Below the pieces are notes generated by a model. That model had not been told where the DNA came from. It worked only from the letters and a program-made list of their open reading frames with translations, and did no database searches. The position numbers and the translations under genes are program-made. 64,000 bases of DNA, taken from Spirulinaceae cyanobacterium SM2_1_0 (GTDB taxonomy: Bacteria; Cyanobacteriota; Cyanobacteriia; Cyanobacteriales; Spirulinaceae). Below, piece by piece: positions 18,236 through 27,508 of the stretch. Positions within the stretch are counted from its first letter, which is position 1. Each line of letters opens with the position of its first letter. Location: NCBI GenBank assembly GCA_012031265.1, contig JAAUTY010000021.1, forward strand, positions 1-64,000, written 5' to 3'.

Positions 18236-21200
18236 CTACTCCGCTTCACCGGGCTGGCGGTGCGGCAGGATGATATAGAACTGGCTCCCCCGACCCAACT
18301 CGCTTTCGGCCCAGATGCGACCGCCATGACGTTTGACGATTTCGCGACAGATTGCCAGCCCCAGGCCGGTGCCGCCTTTCTCCCGCGAGTCCGAGGCATC
18401 CACCTGCTGGAAGCGTCCGAAGATACTTTCGAGCTTGTCAGCCGGGATGCCGCGCCCCTCATCGCTGACACAGAGCTGAACCTGGCGATCGCCCCCAGTC
18501 GCGGCCAGCCGGATGCAACTATCGGGGGGCGAAAACTTGATGCTATTGCTGATCAGATTGGTCAGTGTCTGCAAAATCTGATCCGGATCGACCCACAGCG
18601 ACAGATCTGGAGTCGTCGGTGCGACGAGTTGCAAGCGCACTGAAGCTGGGTCGGCCATCGCCTGCATCGTTTCGATCGCCTGCGTCAACAGGGTGACAGC
18701 CTGACAGTCTTGTTTCACGATCTGCACACGCCCCGACTTCATCCGCTCAAGATCGAGGATGTCATCGATCAGGCGACTGAGGCGGTCAGCATTATTCACA
18801 GCAATATCGAGCATCCGGCTGCCCTTGCCCGAGAGTTTGCCAAGGTGACCCGTGGCCAACAGACCAAGCGAACCGCGAATCGAGGTCAGCGGCGTGCGCA
18901 GTTCATGGCTGGCAACGGAAAGAAATTCATCCTTCATCTGCTCAACCGCCTTCCGTTCGGTAATGTCCATGAGCGAGGCCAAGATTGCCGCCTCGCCTTC
19001 CCAACTGATCGCCACCGTCCGCACTTCCACAATGCCAGGGTTGCCACTGGGACGGGCGATCGCTACTTCAGCCGCCTCAGCCGCTTGCAAGGGCAAATCC
19101 AGCAAGTGGGTGCGAACCAAATCCGTCGCCCCACCCAGGATGCTGGCGGCGGCGCGATTGATGAAGCGCACCTCCCCGCTGGGGGTATAGACGACCATGC
19201 CGTAGGTATTGCTGTCAACAGCGCGTCGCAGTTGCTCTTCGCTGTGGCGCAGCGCCGCTTCCACGCGCTCGCGCTCAGTGATTTCTTGCTGGAGGTGCTG
19301 GTTCGCGACTTGCAGTTCCGTCGTCCGTGCTGCCACCAGTTCTTCCAGATTGCCCAACAGTTGTGCCTGCGAGAGAGCAATACCGATTTGGTCAGCAAAT
19401 TGTTGCAGTAGCTCGATCTCCTCACTCTGCCATTGGCGCGGTGCGCTGCACTGGTGGATGGTCAGCTTGCCCCAGAGTGCCGCCTGGACGAAGATCGGCA
19501 CGATCAGCTCCGCTTGGACTTGCCAGGTGTCAAGGAAATGGCGTTGGTCAGCATCCAGCTCTGTATCAGTGACATCAGCGATCGCAAGGGGCTGCCCCTG
19601 CTGGCAAGCCTGCCACTCAGCCGCCATCCTCCTCAAAACCACATTTTGAGCGTGCAGCGAGGGCCACTCGGGCAACACTGATTCTTGAACAATCTTGCCT
19701 TCACTAGCGCTCGTCTGCACAACAATCAGCACCCGATCGGCAGCGAGCAGGTGACGGACTTCCTGGGTTGCGGTCTGGAGGACTTCTTCGAGGTCAAGCG
19801 ACTGGCGGATCTTGAGGGTCAGCTCTGACAACAGTTGTAGGCGCTGATAGGCGCGTTGCAGGCGCTGCTCGACTTCGACGCGAGCGGTGATGTCGATGCC
19901 CACCGACACGGCAGCGCGCTGAGCATCATACTTCTGAGCGACGACCAGGTAGTGGCGCGTGCTGTCTGTGATCCACAACTGCGTGGAGGTCGAAGCTGCC
20001 TGGACGGGGCTATGGAAGAACTCGGTGATAAAGTCAGTAAACTCCGAACCGCGACTCATGAAGCCCAAGGGACGGTCAATGAAGTCGTCGGGTAGGCGCT
20101 GGAAGGACTCTGCTAGCAGGCGATTGACGCCGAGGTAGCGGGGGGTGCGATCGCCCTCCGGGTCAAAGCTTAGCCAAGAGACAAAGCCGGGAACCGCGTC
20201 GAGAACCGCTTGCAATTGTTCCGTCGAGGTGGCAAGTTCGGTTTGGATGCGAATGCGATCGCTAATCTCCGCCCGCAGCGTCTCGTTGGCGGCGCGGACT
20301 TGTGAGGTGCGTTCAATCACCCGCTGTTCGAGTTCGCTAGCGAGCAACTGGAGTTGCTGCTCGGCGCGGACGCGACCGCTGATGTCTCGTGCTACCCAGA
20401 GCGCCGTCTCATTGGGCAACGGCGAAATGCTGGCATTGAACCAAGTCGGCTCACCCGCGATCAGGAGCTGGTATTCCAAGGTCGCGGTCTCGCGGCTGTC
20501 GATCGCCGTCATCACCGCCTGCCAGAAGGCCTCGCGCGTCGTCGCCTGGAAAAACTGCGCACAGGTCGCGTCCACAGCCGCCGTCCCCGTCACATCAGCA
20601 CGAGCGCGTCGGGTTGGCATGACCTGGATATGCTGCTGTCGCGGTTCGATCGCGAGCACGATGTCATCCATCGCCTCAAAAACACTGCGGAGTTCCGCTT
20701 CGTTGGCGCGCAGCTTCTGTTCCATCAGCTTGCGTTCGCTGATGTCCCGCGCCACCAAAATCGCCATGTCTTTCCCGAAAGGCGAAATACAAGCATCCAG
20801 CCAGCATTCGGATGCCGCCAGCGGCACACTGTACTCCACTTGTGCCGACTGTTGGGTGTCGATGACGGTTTGGAGATAGCGCAGCAAGCGATCCGCGAGC
20901 GGCAGCGGCAGCACATCGTGGAGGGTGCGACCGACCATTTCTTCGGGCGGCCGGACGAGCGAATTTGTGGCTGTGGGAGCAATTTTCAGGCAGCGGCCCT
21001 GGCGATCGCGAATCAATACCAAATCCGTCATCGCGGCAAAGATCGCCCGCATCTCGGCCTCGGAGTCACGCAACGCCTGCTCGGCCCGCTTGCGTTCGTT
21101 GATATCCTCGACCATGCCGACCAAAAAGGCGAGCTGCCCATCTTGCCAGACCGGGCAGAGGGTTAGCCGCCCCCAGAGCACCTGCCCATCGGTACTCAGA

Positions 21201-23347
21201 TAGCGCTTTTCCAACTGGTAGGACGGGAGTTGGCCGCTGACGACGCGCTCGAACAACTGGCGATCCGCCGCGATGTCCTCCGGATGGGTGTAGTCGTCGA
21301 AGGCAAGGCAGCAGAGCATCTCCGGCTCGTAGTTGAGAAAAGCCGCCAAAGCTGGGTTGGCTTGCAGCAGGTCACCCTGAGTATTGACCAAGCCGATGCC
21401 AATCGCGGTACTCTCGAAAATGGCCCGGAAGCGGGCTTCACTCTCGCGCAAGGCCGCCTGCGCTTGTTGGATCTGGCTGATGTCACGAGTGACAAAAAGG
21501 ACTGTTTCTGGGGAAAGTGGCGACATTTTGCCCGAAAACCAGCGCATCCGACCATCCAGTTCAAGCTGGTAGTCAAAGCTGTAAGTTGTCTGGGTTTCGA
21601 GCGCACGATTAATCGCCGTCAGATGGCGGTCAGCTAGGTCGGCCGGCAGACTGTCGTGGAGGGACTGGTTGATCTTGTCCCCAGCTGAACGAACCAATAA
21701 GTCAGGGTTGTGGGTGGCGAACTTGAGGCAGCGGCCGTGGCGGTCGTAAACAATTACGAGGTCATCCATCGCCGCAAATAGCGCTTGCAACTCGGCTTCG
21801 ACGCGCTTATGTTGCAGCACCGTGCCGAGTTGGGTGGCGATCGCCGCGATCAGCTCCACCACGCGCTCATCATCCTCATCGATTCCCGTCTGGTCAGCCG
21901 CTTCAAACTGGCAAAAGAGCAAGATCGCCAGCACCTGTCCCGGTTGCACCACAGTGTCCCGGTTGATCGGCGGTGCGACAATTGGCACCGCCAAACTAGC
22001 GCGGGGTGTGAAATTCGAGTCGAGAGGGCGCTGCAAAATATCGCGCTCCGCCGCTACATCCGCACAGTATTCCGGCTCGCCCCGCTGCCAAACCCGACCG
22101 GGCAAGCCCTCACCCGCCGCAAATTGTTGCTCCCTTCCAGCCGCATGGAAGTCGGCCATCTTTTGGCGTATCGCCGGTAGGGCTTGGTCGCGGCCGTACC
22201 AGGCCGGATTCACTTGCAGCCGTTGTTGGTCAGCCGTCGGTAGCCAGACCTCACCGTAGCCCCAGCCGCTAGCCTCACAAACACGACTCACGGCGACTTG
22301 CAGGGCCTGCTCGAAGTCGGGAGCGGCGGCGATCGCCTGCGTCACATTCAGCAACAGCTCCGTTTCCCGTTGGGCGCGCTGGCGCTGCTGCTCGGCCTGC
22401 TCAGCCGCGAGAAAGCTGCCGAGGCTCTCAGCCATGAGTTCAACGATTTCGCGCTCGCTAGCATTGAAGTCTTGCTCGCGAGCCTCGACGGACATGAAGC
22501 TCAGGGTGCCGTAGATCGCGCCGCCCAGCCAAATCGGGGTACTGAGATAGGACTCAAAGCCAAACACTGTGTAGGCGGCAAGCTGAAGCAGGGTTGGATC
22601 ACGACTCGCTTGGCTGCACGCCAAGGTCTTTTGCTGCGCCACAACAACACTACAGTAAGTATTGCTGAGCGGTGCGGTCATGCCAACGGGCAGGTCGTCG
22701 CGATCAGTATGTGCAGCGGCGATGCAGTATTGCCCGTCGGTGATGCGACTGATGACGCCATTCTTGAAACCCAACATCGCGCAGCCCGACTCGAGATAGT
22801 CCGCGAAGAGTTGTTGCTTCCTGGCGTAGGTGCTGGTACTAAGGCGGTGGAGTTCCTTGAGGTTGTTGCTGAACTGGCGCAATTGCTGGTTGCGATCGCG
22901 CAGGTGACGTTCGGCGGCTCGCAAGCGCAGTTGGTTATCGACTCGGGCGATCGCCTCGAGCGGGTGAAAGGGTTTGGGAATATAGTCCACCCCTCCGACG
23001 GCAAAAGCCCGCGCCTTATCGACGCCTTCATCCAGCGCGCTGACAAAAATGACCGGAATGTCCCGTGTCCGCTCATCAGCCTTGAGTTGCGCGCAAACCT
23101 CATAGCCATCTAGCTCCGGCATCAAGATGTCGAGCAGAATCAGATCCGGGGGCACAGCGCGCGCCCCCGAAATCGCCAGACGGCCACTGATCGCCGGACG
23201 AGCACGATAGCCGTGCTGGTTGAGCAGGCCGACCAACAGACGTAAGTTAGCCGGTGTATCGTCAACAACCAAAATGTCACCCGGGGGGGGTGTATGGGTC
23301 GGGACAGGCTCTGTGGAAGCGAGATTGCGGTTAGAGGCTGGGGGCAT
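18236..23347 (-). CDS. Giant REC/GAF/PAS histidine kinase
   Basis: A 1703-residue cytosolic signalling protein with no membrane segment. In order: receiver (about 22-140, phosphoacceptor in LLDILMPELDG, Lys in YIPKPF); GAF (about 170-315); second GAF (about 335-530); a run of four or five PAS domains (about 540-1170, recurring ARDISERK/TRDISQIQ linkers); a third GAF (about 1190-1340, ADRVLIVVQT); another PAS (about 1370-1480); a HisKA domain with SHELRTPLTSIRGSLGLL; and an HATPase ending DEGRGIPADKLESIF and GGTGLGLAICREIVKRHGG. All kinase boxes are present, so autophosphorylation is expected. The leading receiver may take input from another kinase. Ligands are unknown. It is divergent from the EAL gene. 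Confidence 0.9.
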   Translation of the reverse strand: MPPASNRNLASTEPVPTHTPPPGDILVVDDTPANLRLLVGLLNQHGYRARPAISGRLAISGARAVPPDLILLDILMPELDGYEVCAQLKADERTRDIPVIFVSALDEGVDKARAFAVGGVDYIPKPFHPLEAIARVDNQLRLRAAERHLRDRNQQLRQFSNNLKELHRLSTSTYARKQQLFADYLESGCAMLGFKNGVISRITDGQYCIAAAHTDRDDLPVGMTAPLSNTYCSVVVAQQKTLACSQASRDPTLLQLAAYTVFGFESYLSTPIWLGGAIYGTLSFMSVEAREQDFNASEREIVELMAESLGSFLAAEQAEQQRQRAQRETELLLNVTQAIAAAPDFEQALQVAVSRVCEASGWGYGEVWLPTADQQRLQVNPAWYGRDQALPAIRQKMADFHAAGREQQFAAGEGLPGRVWQRGEPEYCADVAAERDILQRPLDSNFTPRASLAVPIVAPPINRDTVVQPGQVLAILLFCQFEAADQTGIDEDDERVVELIAAIATQLGTVLQHKRVEAELQALFAAMDDLVIVYDRHGRCLKFATHNPDLLVRSAGDKINQSLHDSLPADLADRHLTAINRALETQTTYSFDYQLELDGRMRWFSGKMSPLSPETVLFVTRDISQIQQAQAALRESEARFRAIFESTAIGIGLVNTQGDLLQANPALAAFLNYEPEMLCCLAFDDYTHPEDIAADRQLFERVVSGQLPSYQLEKRYLSTDGQVLWGRLTLCPVWQDGQLAFLVGMVEDINERKRAEQALRDSEAEMRAIFAAMTDLVLIRDRQGRCLKIAPTATNSLVRPPEEMVGRTLHDVLPLPLADRLLRYLQTVIDTQQSAQVEYSVPLAASECWLDACISPFGKDMAILVARDISERKLMEQKLRANEAELRSVFEAMDDIVLAIEPRQQHIQVMPTRRARADVTGTAAVDATCAQFFQATTREAFWQAVMTAIDSRETATLEYQLLIAGEPTWFNASISPLPNETALWVARDISGRVRAEQQLQLLASELEQRVIERTSQVRAANETLRAEISDRIRIQTELATSTEQLQAVLDAVPGFVSWLSFDPEGDRTPRYLGVNRLLAESFQRLPDDFIDRPLGFMSRGSEFTDFITEFFHSPVQAASTSTQLWITDSTRHYLVVAQKYDAQRAAVSVGIDITARVEVEQRLQRAYQRLQLLSELTLKIRQSLDLEEVLQTATQEVRHLLAADRVLIVVQTSASEGKIVQESVLPEWPSLHAQNVVLRRMAAEWQACQQGQPLAIADVTDTELDADQRHFLDTWQVQAELIVPIFVQAALWGKLTIHQCSAPRQWQSEEIELLQQFADQIGIALSQAQLLGNLEELVAARTTELQVANQHLQQEITERERVEAALRHSEEQLRRAVDSNTYGMVVYTPSGEVRFINRAAASILGGATDLVRTHLLDLPLQAAEAAEVAIARPSGNPGIVEVRTVAISWEGEAAILASLMDITERKAVEQMKDEFLSVASHELRTPLTSIRGSLGLLATGHLGKLSGKGSRMLDIAVNNADRLSRLIDDILDLERMKSGRVQIVKQDCQAVTLLTQAIETMQAMADPASVRLQLVAPTTPDLSLWVDPDQILQTLTNLISNSIKFSPPDSCIRLAATGGDRQVQLCVSDEGRGIPADKLESIFGRFQQVDASDSREKGGTGLGLAICREIVKRHGGRIWAESELGRGSQFYIILPHRQPGEAE

Positions 23348-23857
23348 GGGCAGTGAGTCGAGCGGATTGAGGCTGGTAGTCAGTTAGGGTAGCAACGGTG
23401 ATCACAAAACGCTAGGAGCTATCTAATCGTGGGGCTAAGGGCGTCGTCTGCCATTCAGACTGAGCAGAGTCGTACTGCGCAAGCTCTCTCGACTCTGGCA
23501 CCACCGCGCTGTGAGGGCGAAAAAGCCGCAGCACCGGCTAGTCGCATGGTGGGGAACGGAGCAGCCGGTCAGGAGCCAACTGAAGCGCGTCGGACTGCGA
23601 TGAGCCTGGGCGGCTGGCGTGCTTCAACTCATTCTACAAATTCCTTGGGCAACGATACTGAATCAGATCTCTCCGTACATTCAGTTACGTATCACTGTCA
23701 AATCTTTGTGTGCTGACCATAGACCTTCCCAGGATTTTCACAATTGCCAGCTTAAACTGAGCACAAGACATAGGCATAGCCACCTATTCACCGGCGATAC
23801 CGGGACGGTGAACCAGTCTGACAGCCGGTCAAGTTGTTTTGAGCTTTAGAATTTGCA
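23348..23857. other. Divergent intergenic region between the giant kinase and the EAL gene
   Basis: A 510-base gap with no convincing gene. The half near 23640-23790 is AT-richer than the surroundings and is the likely site of the EAL gene promoter. No clear operator palindrome or intrinsic terminator was seen. Confidence 0.45.
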
Positions 23858-24982
23858 ATGTCAAGCGCTAATAGCCACCTAACCAGTTCTCTTCTAGATT
23901 CAGACCCTCTCAGCCTTGCCACTGACGCCATGAGCTGTGAATTGGTGAATGCGGCAGTTAGCCATCAACTGCGAACCTCACTCACCTCGATTCAAGCGTC
24001 ACTGGGTTTACTACAGAGCGGCAAGGTTCATCCAGAGAGCGATCGCGGGCAGCGATTGTTAGATATTGCGGTCAATAATGCCCAGCGCCTGATGCGCTTT
24101 ACGACGGCGCTCGAGGCCGATGCCTCCCTGTTAGGGTCGGGGATGCCAGCGGCTAATCTCGCCCGCTTGCGCCTCGAGAGCGAACTGGATGCGGCCTGGG
24201 AGTACCAGGAATTTGAGGTCTTTTATCAGCCCATTGTTTGCACCCGCACCAATCGCATTGTCAGCTTTGAAGCCCTCGTCCGCTGGCAGCATCCCCAGCG
24301 CGGCCTGATTTCGCCTGCGCTCTTCATACCCGTCGCCGAAGAATCGGGTCTGATTGTGCCCTTGGGCGAGTGGGTGCTGGAGCAGGCTTGTCGGCAATTG
24401 CGTCTTTGGCAGGAGCAGTTTTCAACACCGGAGCCGTTAGCGGTCAATGTCAATCTCTCACCCCGCCAGTTGAGCCACCCTGATCTGGTGGAGCGGGTGC
24501 AGCAGATTTTGCAGCGCACGGGCATCGCGCCGAAGTGCCTGCATCTGGAGATTACCGAAAGCGCGCTGATCTCGGATTCGGAGGCGGCGATCGCCATGCT
24601 GCATCAGCTCAAGGCCCTGGGCGTGCAACTCTACCTCGACGACTTCGGTACCGGGTATTCCTCACTGTCACGCCTGCACGAGTTGTCCGTGGATGTGCTT
24701 AAGATCGATCGCGCCTTCATTGCCCAGCAACAATGGTCGCTCGTCTGTGGCATCCTCTACCTCGCGGCTGGACTGGGCCTGGGTGTGGTGGTCGAAGGCA
24801 TCGAGACGCCGGAAGAGCTGGAACGCGCTCGCAACATCGGTTGCTATCGCTGTCAGGGTTATCACTTTGCCCGGCCGCTGGGTGCGGCCGGTGCCACCGG
24901 GTTGTTGCGGCGCTACAACGGGCAGGCTTGTCAGCCGAACCGGCCACAGGGAGAAGATTGGCAGTGCAAGAGTTGCTGTTAG
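23858..24982 (+). CDS. HisKA-like dimerisation domain fused to EAL c-di-GMP phosphodiesterase
   Basis: A 374-residue protein. Residues about 30-85 form a histidine-kinase dimerisation helix pair with an H-box-like SHQLRTSLTSIQASLGLL and RLLDIAVNNAQRLMRF, but no ATPase domain follows. Instead an EAL domain runs from about 105 to 350. Its catalytic set is intact: FEALVRWQHP, NVNLSPRQL, LEITESAL, YLDDFGTGYSSLSRLHEL, KIDRAFI, VVEGIETPEEL and RCQGYHFARPL. It should hydrolyse cyclic di-GMP to pGpG. The dimerisation helices closely match those of the divergent giant kinase next door, so the two may heterodimerise or share an origin. The C-terminus is Cys-rich (CKSCC). Phosphorylation of the His is unproven. 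Confidence 0.9.
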   Translation: MSSANSHLTSSLLDSDPLSLATDAMSCELVNAAVSHQLRTSLTSIQASLGLLQSGKVHPESDRGQRLLDIAVNNAQRLMRFTTALEADASLLGSGMPAANLARLRLESELDAAWEYQEFEVFYQPIVCTRTNRIVSFEALVRWQHPQRGLISPALFIPVAEESGLIVPLGEWVLEQACRQLRLWQEQFSTPEPLAVNVNLSPRQLSHPDLVERVQQILQRTGIAPKCLHLEITESALISDSEAAIAMLHQLKALGVQLYLDDFGTGYSSLSRLHELSVDVLKIDRAFIAQQQWSLVCGILYLAAGLGLGVVVEGIETPEELERARNIGCYRCQGYHFARPLGAAGATGLLRRYNGQACQPNRPQGEDWQCKSCC

Positions 24983-25007
24983 GCCGGGGCGGCGGCGTTG
25001 ACGGCGG

Positions 25008-25409
25008 CTAAGATTTGAAGCCGAGGCGCTGGCGAGCGCGACCGAGGAAGCTGCGATCGCGAAAATTTTCCTTAAACTGCCGAAACTCCCCGGCATCCAG
25101 CCATAGCCCCCCACAGCGGGGACATTGCTCATACCAGAGGCTGTGTTCGTCGAGATCGAGGATGTGGGTCATCTTCAGGTAGCAGCGCGGGCAGTGGCGA
25201 TCGCCCGCTGGCGAGGCAGCCACAGCGGCGGCAGCCGGGTCACGCCCGCCGCGATCTAGGACTTCGGAGCCTTCGATCGCCTTGAGTTGTTCGGCTTCCG
25301 ACGCATCAAACCACAGCCCCCCGCAAGCCTCGCAACGATTCACCTCAATTTCTTCAAACACGACCGACGCCAGCGAATGATCACAGTGGGGGCAGCGCAA
25401 CGCATTCAT
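25008..25409 (-). CDS. Tandem TFIIB-type zinc-ribbon protein
   Basis: A 133-residue protein with two zf-TFIIB modules. The first has CPHC and CEACGGLWFDASEAEQL; the second has CPRC and CPRCGGLWLDAGEFRQF. Each should bind one zinc ion through four cysteines. A low-complexity Ala-rich linker joins them and the tail is basic (RARQRLGFKS). Such proteins are widespread in bacteria and of unknown function; nucleic acid or protein binding is the usual guess. It is convergent with the EAL gene, with a 25-base gap, and lies 44 bases downstream of the MASE1 cyclase on the opposite side. Confidence 0.85.
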   Translation of the reverse strand: MNALRCPHCDHSLASVVFEEIEVNRCEACGGLWFDASEAEQLKAIEGSEVLDRGGRDPAAAAVAASPAGDRHCPRCYLKMTHILDLDEHSLWYEQCPRCGGLWLDAGEFRQFKENFRDRSFLGRARQRLGFKS

Positions 25410-25453
25410 AGCAGCCTCAAGGGGGAAGGACGAGTCTCTCGCGCTTCATCGTA

Positions 25454-27196
25454 TCAAGGCGCGACCGATAGCGAGGAGGTTTTCGGCAGACGTGGGGGCG
25501 GGGACAAGGATTTGCGCCCCAGCAGCAAATAGGTCTGCATATAGCCCTTACCCTTGATTCGCACCAGTCCGCGCCGCTGCCAGTCGTAGTCGCGGTAGAG
25601 GTGCTTGTAGCTGGCGTGGGTGGCTTGGATCGCGCCGACTAGACCGTGCGACTCCATGCGGCTCGCGGTATTCACCGTGTCACCCCAGAGGTCGTAGATG
25701 AACTTGCGACGACCGATGACCCCGGCGATCGCTGGGCCGCTGTGCATGCCCAGTCGCAGGCGCAGCGGTTGTTGCTCAGAGTCAGTGAACTGGGCGATCA
25801 CGGCCTGCATATCCAGGGCCATCTCCGCTACCGCGCGGGCGTGGTCAGGTCGGGGTTCGGGCAGACCGCCGACGACCATGTAGGCATCGCCAATCGTTTT
25901 GATCTTCTCTAGCCCGTGGCAGTCGGCGAGGGAGTCGAATTCAGAAAAAATATCGTTGAGCAAGATCACCAACTCCGTCGGTGAGAGTCGCTCTGAGAGC
26001 CGTGTGAAGTCCACGATGTCGGCAAACAGCACCGTCGTTTCGCTGAAGTTGTCGGCGATCGTCGCTGGCCCTTGCTTGAGGCGTTCGGCGACTGGCGCGG
26101 GCAGGACATTGAGCAGCAGGCGTTCTGACTTTTCTTTTTCCTGACTCAGGGACTCGGCGATCGCCTCGCGCTCGGCGACCACCGCCGCCAGCGTCAGCGA
26201 GGTCAGGGCAAAAGTGCAAATGTAGGCTTGCAGCGAAATGAAGCTGGCATCCCCCCCTAGCCCATTGGCAAACGGCCCGCGCCCATTGAGCAAGCCCCAG
26301 GTGGCGGCGCTGGTGATCACGAGCACCGTCAGCGCCACACTTGCCCGCCCAAAGCGGAAGGCCGCCCAGATCGCCAGCGGAAAGGGTAGATAGGCGAGGA
26401 GCAACGGCGTCGGCGAGATAAAGACCAGCCAGCTCACCACCAGGAGCAAACCCAACCACAGTAACCCTTCCAGCCACTGTCGCAGCGGCCAATGCGGCCA
26501 GCGTGGTTGGAGCATCAACAACAGGGGGGTCAGCGTGAGGATGCCGGTCGCATTGCCGATCCACCACTCCAACCAGAGGCGCTCGCTGCCCAGCCAGGGG
26601 ACGCCGAAGGCATAGTGCAGATTCAGCAGGCCGACGGTGGCGCTGACGGCTGAGCCGAACGCACCAGCCAAGACGATCAGCAGCCACACGTCCCGCAGGC
26701 GCGGCAGGTGCTTGCGGCAGCCGCTCTGTTCCAGCCAGACGGTTCCCAGCCAGATTTGCAGGCTGTTGTTGGCGGCGGCGATCGCGTTGTACTGCCAGCT
26801 GACATCGCTGGCGAAGGTGAGGGCGAATGTCCCCAGAGCGATCGCCGGCCAAAACCGCCGCCCCAGCAGCAACAGCGCTGCTTGGGCGAAACCCGCCGGA
26901 AACCAGAGCGGCCAGATGCTCACCGTATTGTTCTGGATCGGGATCGCTAGAACTAGGTGCGTGATCAAGGCATAGGCGATCGCCAGCGACAGGAGGGTGA
27001 AACTGTCGCGTCCTCGGCGTCGCCAGAACTGGGACTGTCGAATGTGACGGGGCCAGTGCTGACTCAAGGTCGCAAATCTCTGTAAAAGCGGGGATTGCTG
27101 CACGCGCGCTCTGCCCTTCCCTTGCCTCTCCAAGTATAGGCGAGACCCCCAGCCCCAGCTTGCGCGCTTTGGCGGCAAGACTGTAGCATTCAACAC
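25454..27196 (-). CDS. MASE1-domain membrane adenylate cyclase
   Basis: A 580-residue integral membrane cyclase. A basic N-terminus (about 1-65) leads into a MASE1 sensory domain with about eight membrane segments (ISLAIAYALITHLVL-like first helix, WPLWFPAGFAQAALLLLG, then WWIGNATGILTLTPLLLML, to about residue 350). A class III cyclase domain follows (about 375-575). Metal aspartates are in VLFADIVDFTRL and TIGDAYMVVGG; Lys in EKIKTIGDA and Asp in YDLWGDTVNTASRMES specify ATP. It is closely related to the catalytic domain at 5741-7807 but has a membrane rather than soluble sensor. It is divergent from the guanidine riboswitch; the start codon lies about 23 bases from that transcript's likely -10 element. 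Confidence 0.9.
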   Translation of the reverse strand: MLNATVLPPKRASWGWGSRLYLERQGKGRARVQQSPLLQRFATLSQHWPRHIRQSQFWRRRGRDSFTLLSLAIAYALITHLVLAIPIQNNTVSIWPLWFPAGFAQAALLLLGRRFWPAIALGTFALTFASDVSWQYNAIAAANNSLQIWLGTVWLEQSGCRKHLPRLRDVWLLIVLAGAFGSAVSATVGLLNLHYAFGVPWLGSERLWLEWWIGNATGILTLTPLLLMLQPRWPHWPLRQWLEGLLWLGLLLVVSWLVFISPTPLLLAYLPFPLAIWAAFRFGRASVALTVLVITSAATWGLLNGRGPFANGLGGDASFISLQAYICTFALTSLTLAAVVAEREAIAESLSQEKEKSERLLLNVLPAPVAERLKQGPATIADNFSETTVLFADIVDFTRLSERLSPTELVILLNDIFSEFDSLADCHGLEKIKTIGDAYMVVGGLPEPRPDHARAVAEMALDMQAVIAQFTDSEQQPLRLRLGMHSGPAIAGVIGRRKFIYDLWGDTVNTASRMESHGLVGAIQATHASYKHLYRDYDWQRRGLVRIKGKGYMQTYLLLGRKSLSPPPRLPKTSSLSVAP

Positions 27197-27218
27197 TGTC
27201 CCCGTTAGCGAGCATTGC

Positions 27219-27224
27219 TATAAC
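27219..27224 (+). promoter_or_regulatory. Candidate -10 element for the guanidine operon
   Basis: TATAAC at 27219-27224 lies 60 bases upstream of the riboswitch and is the best sigma-70 -10 match in the gap. No good -35 sits at 16-18 bases, so the site may need an activator or be an imperfect guess. It overlaps the region from which the divergent MASE1 cyclase must be transcribed. Confidence 0.3.
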
Positions 27225-27283
27225 TGACGCCAAGCGCTACAAAGTTTCGGCAGTGCGAATGGCATGTCAGTCGCGTCAGGTTG

Positions 27284-27428
27284 GCGAGGCACAGTCCAGA
27301 TTAAAATTTGTGCCTCTAGGGTTCCGGCTGGCAGTCTGCGAGCGCCTGGTCCGAGAGAGGCGAGCCAGCCCTGAAGGTGAAATAGTCGCTGAGGTGCAGG
27401 TTACACGGCGGGACAAAAGCCCGGGAGG
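27284..27428 (+). promoter_or_regulatory. Guanidine-I (ykkC) riboswitch
   Basis: A hairpin, GAGGCACA (27286-27293) with TGTGCCTC (27309-27316), is followed at once by the conserved TAGGGTTCCG, then CTGGTCCGAGAGAG and ACACGGCGGGACAAAAGC with CCGGGAG. These are the invariant blocks of the ykkC class I guanidine aptamer, in the correct order and spacing. The downstream genes encode guanidine hydrolase, its nickel chaperones and an importer, exactly the regulon known for this class. The aptamer 3' strand AAGCCCGG (27417-27424) can instead pair with CCGGGCTT (27461-27468), giving a mutually exclusive fold. No T tract follows that alternative hairpin, so translational control or a non-canonical mechanism is possible. 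Confidence 0.93.
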
Positions 27429-27508
27429 AAGCAATGGTTGCAGAACTGTTTGCCGCACTTCCGGGCTTAAAACGTTTGACCGCTAATTATTTCATCCAGG
27501 AAAGCGCC

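Noticed and set aside
25941-27233. A 430-codon minus-strand frame overlapping the MASE1 cyclase
   Set aside because: Its composition is Arg/Ala/Pro-rich shadow sequence; the other frame carries clear MASE1 and cyclase motifs.
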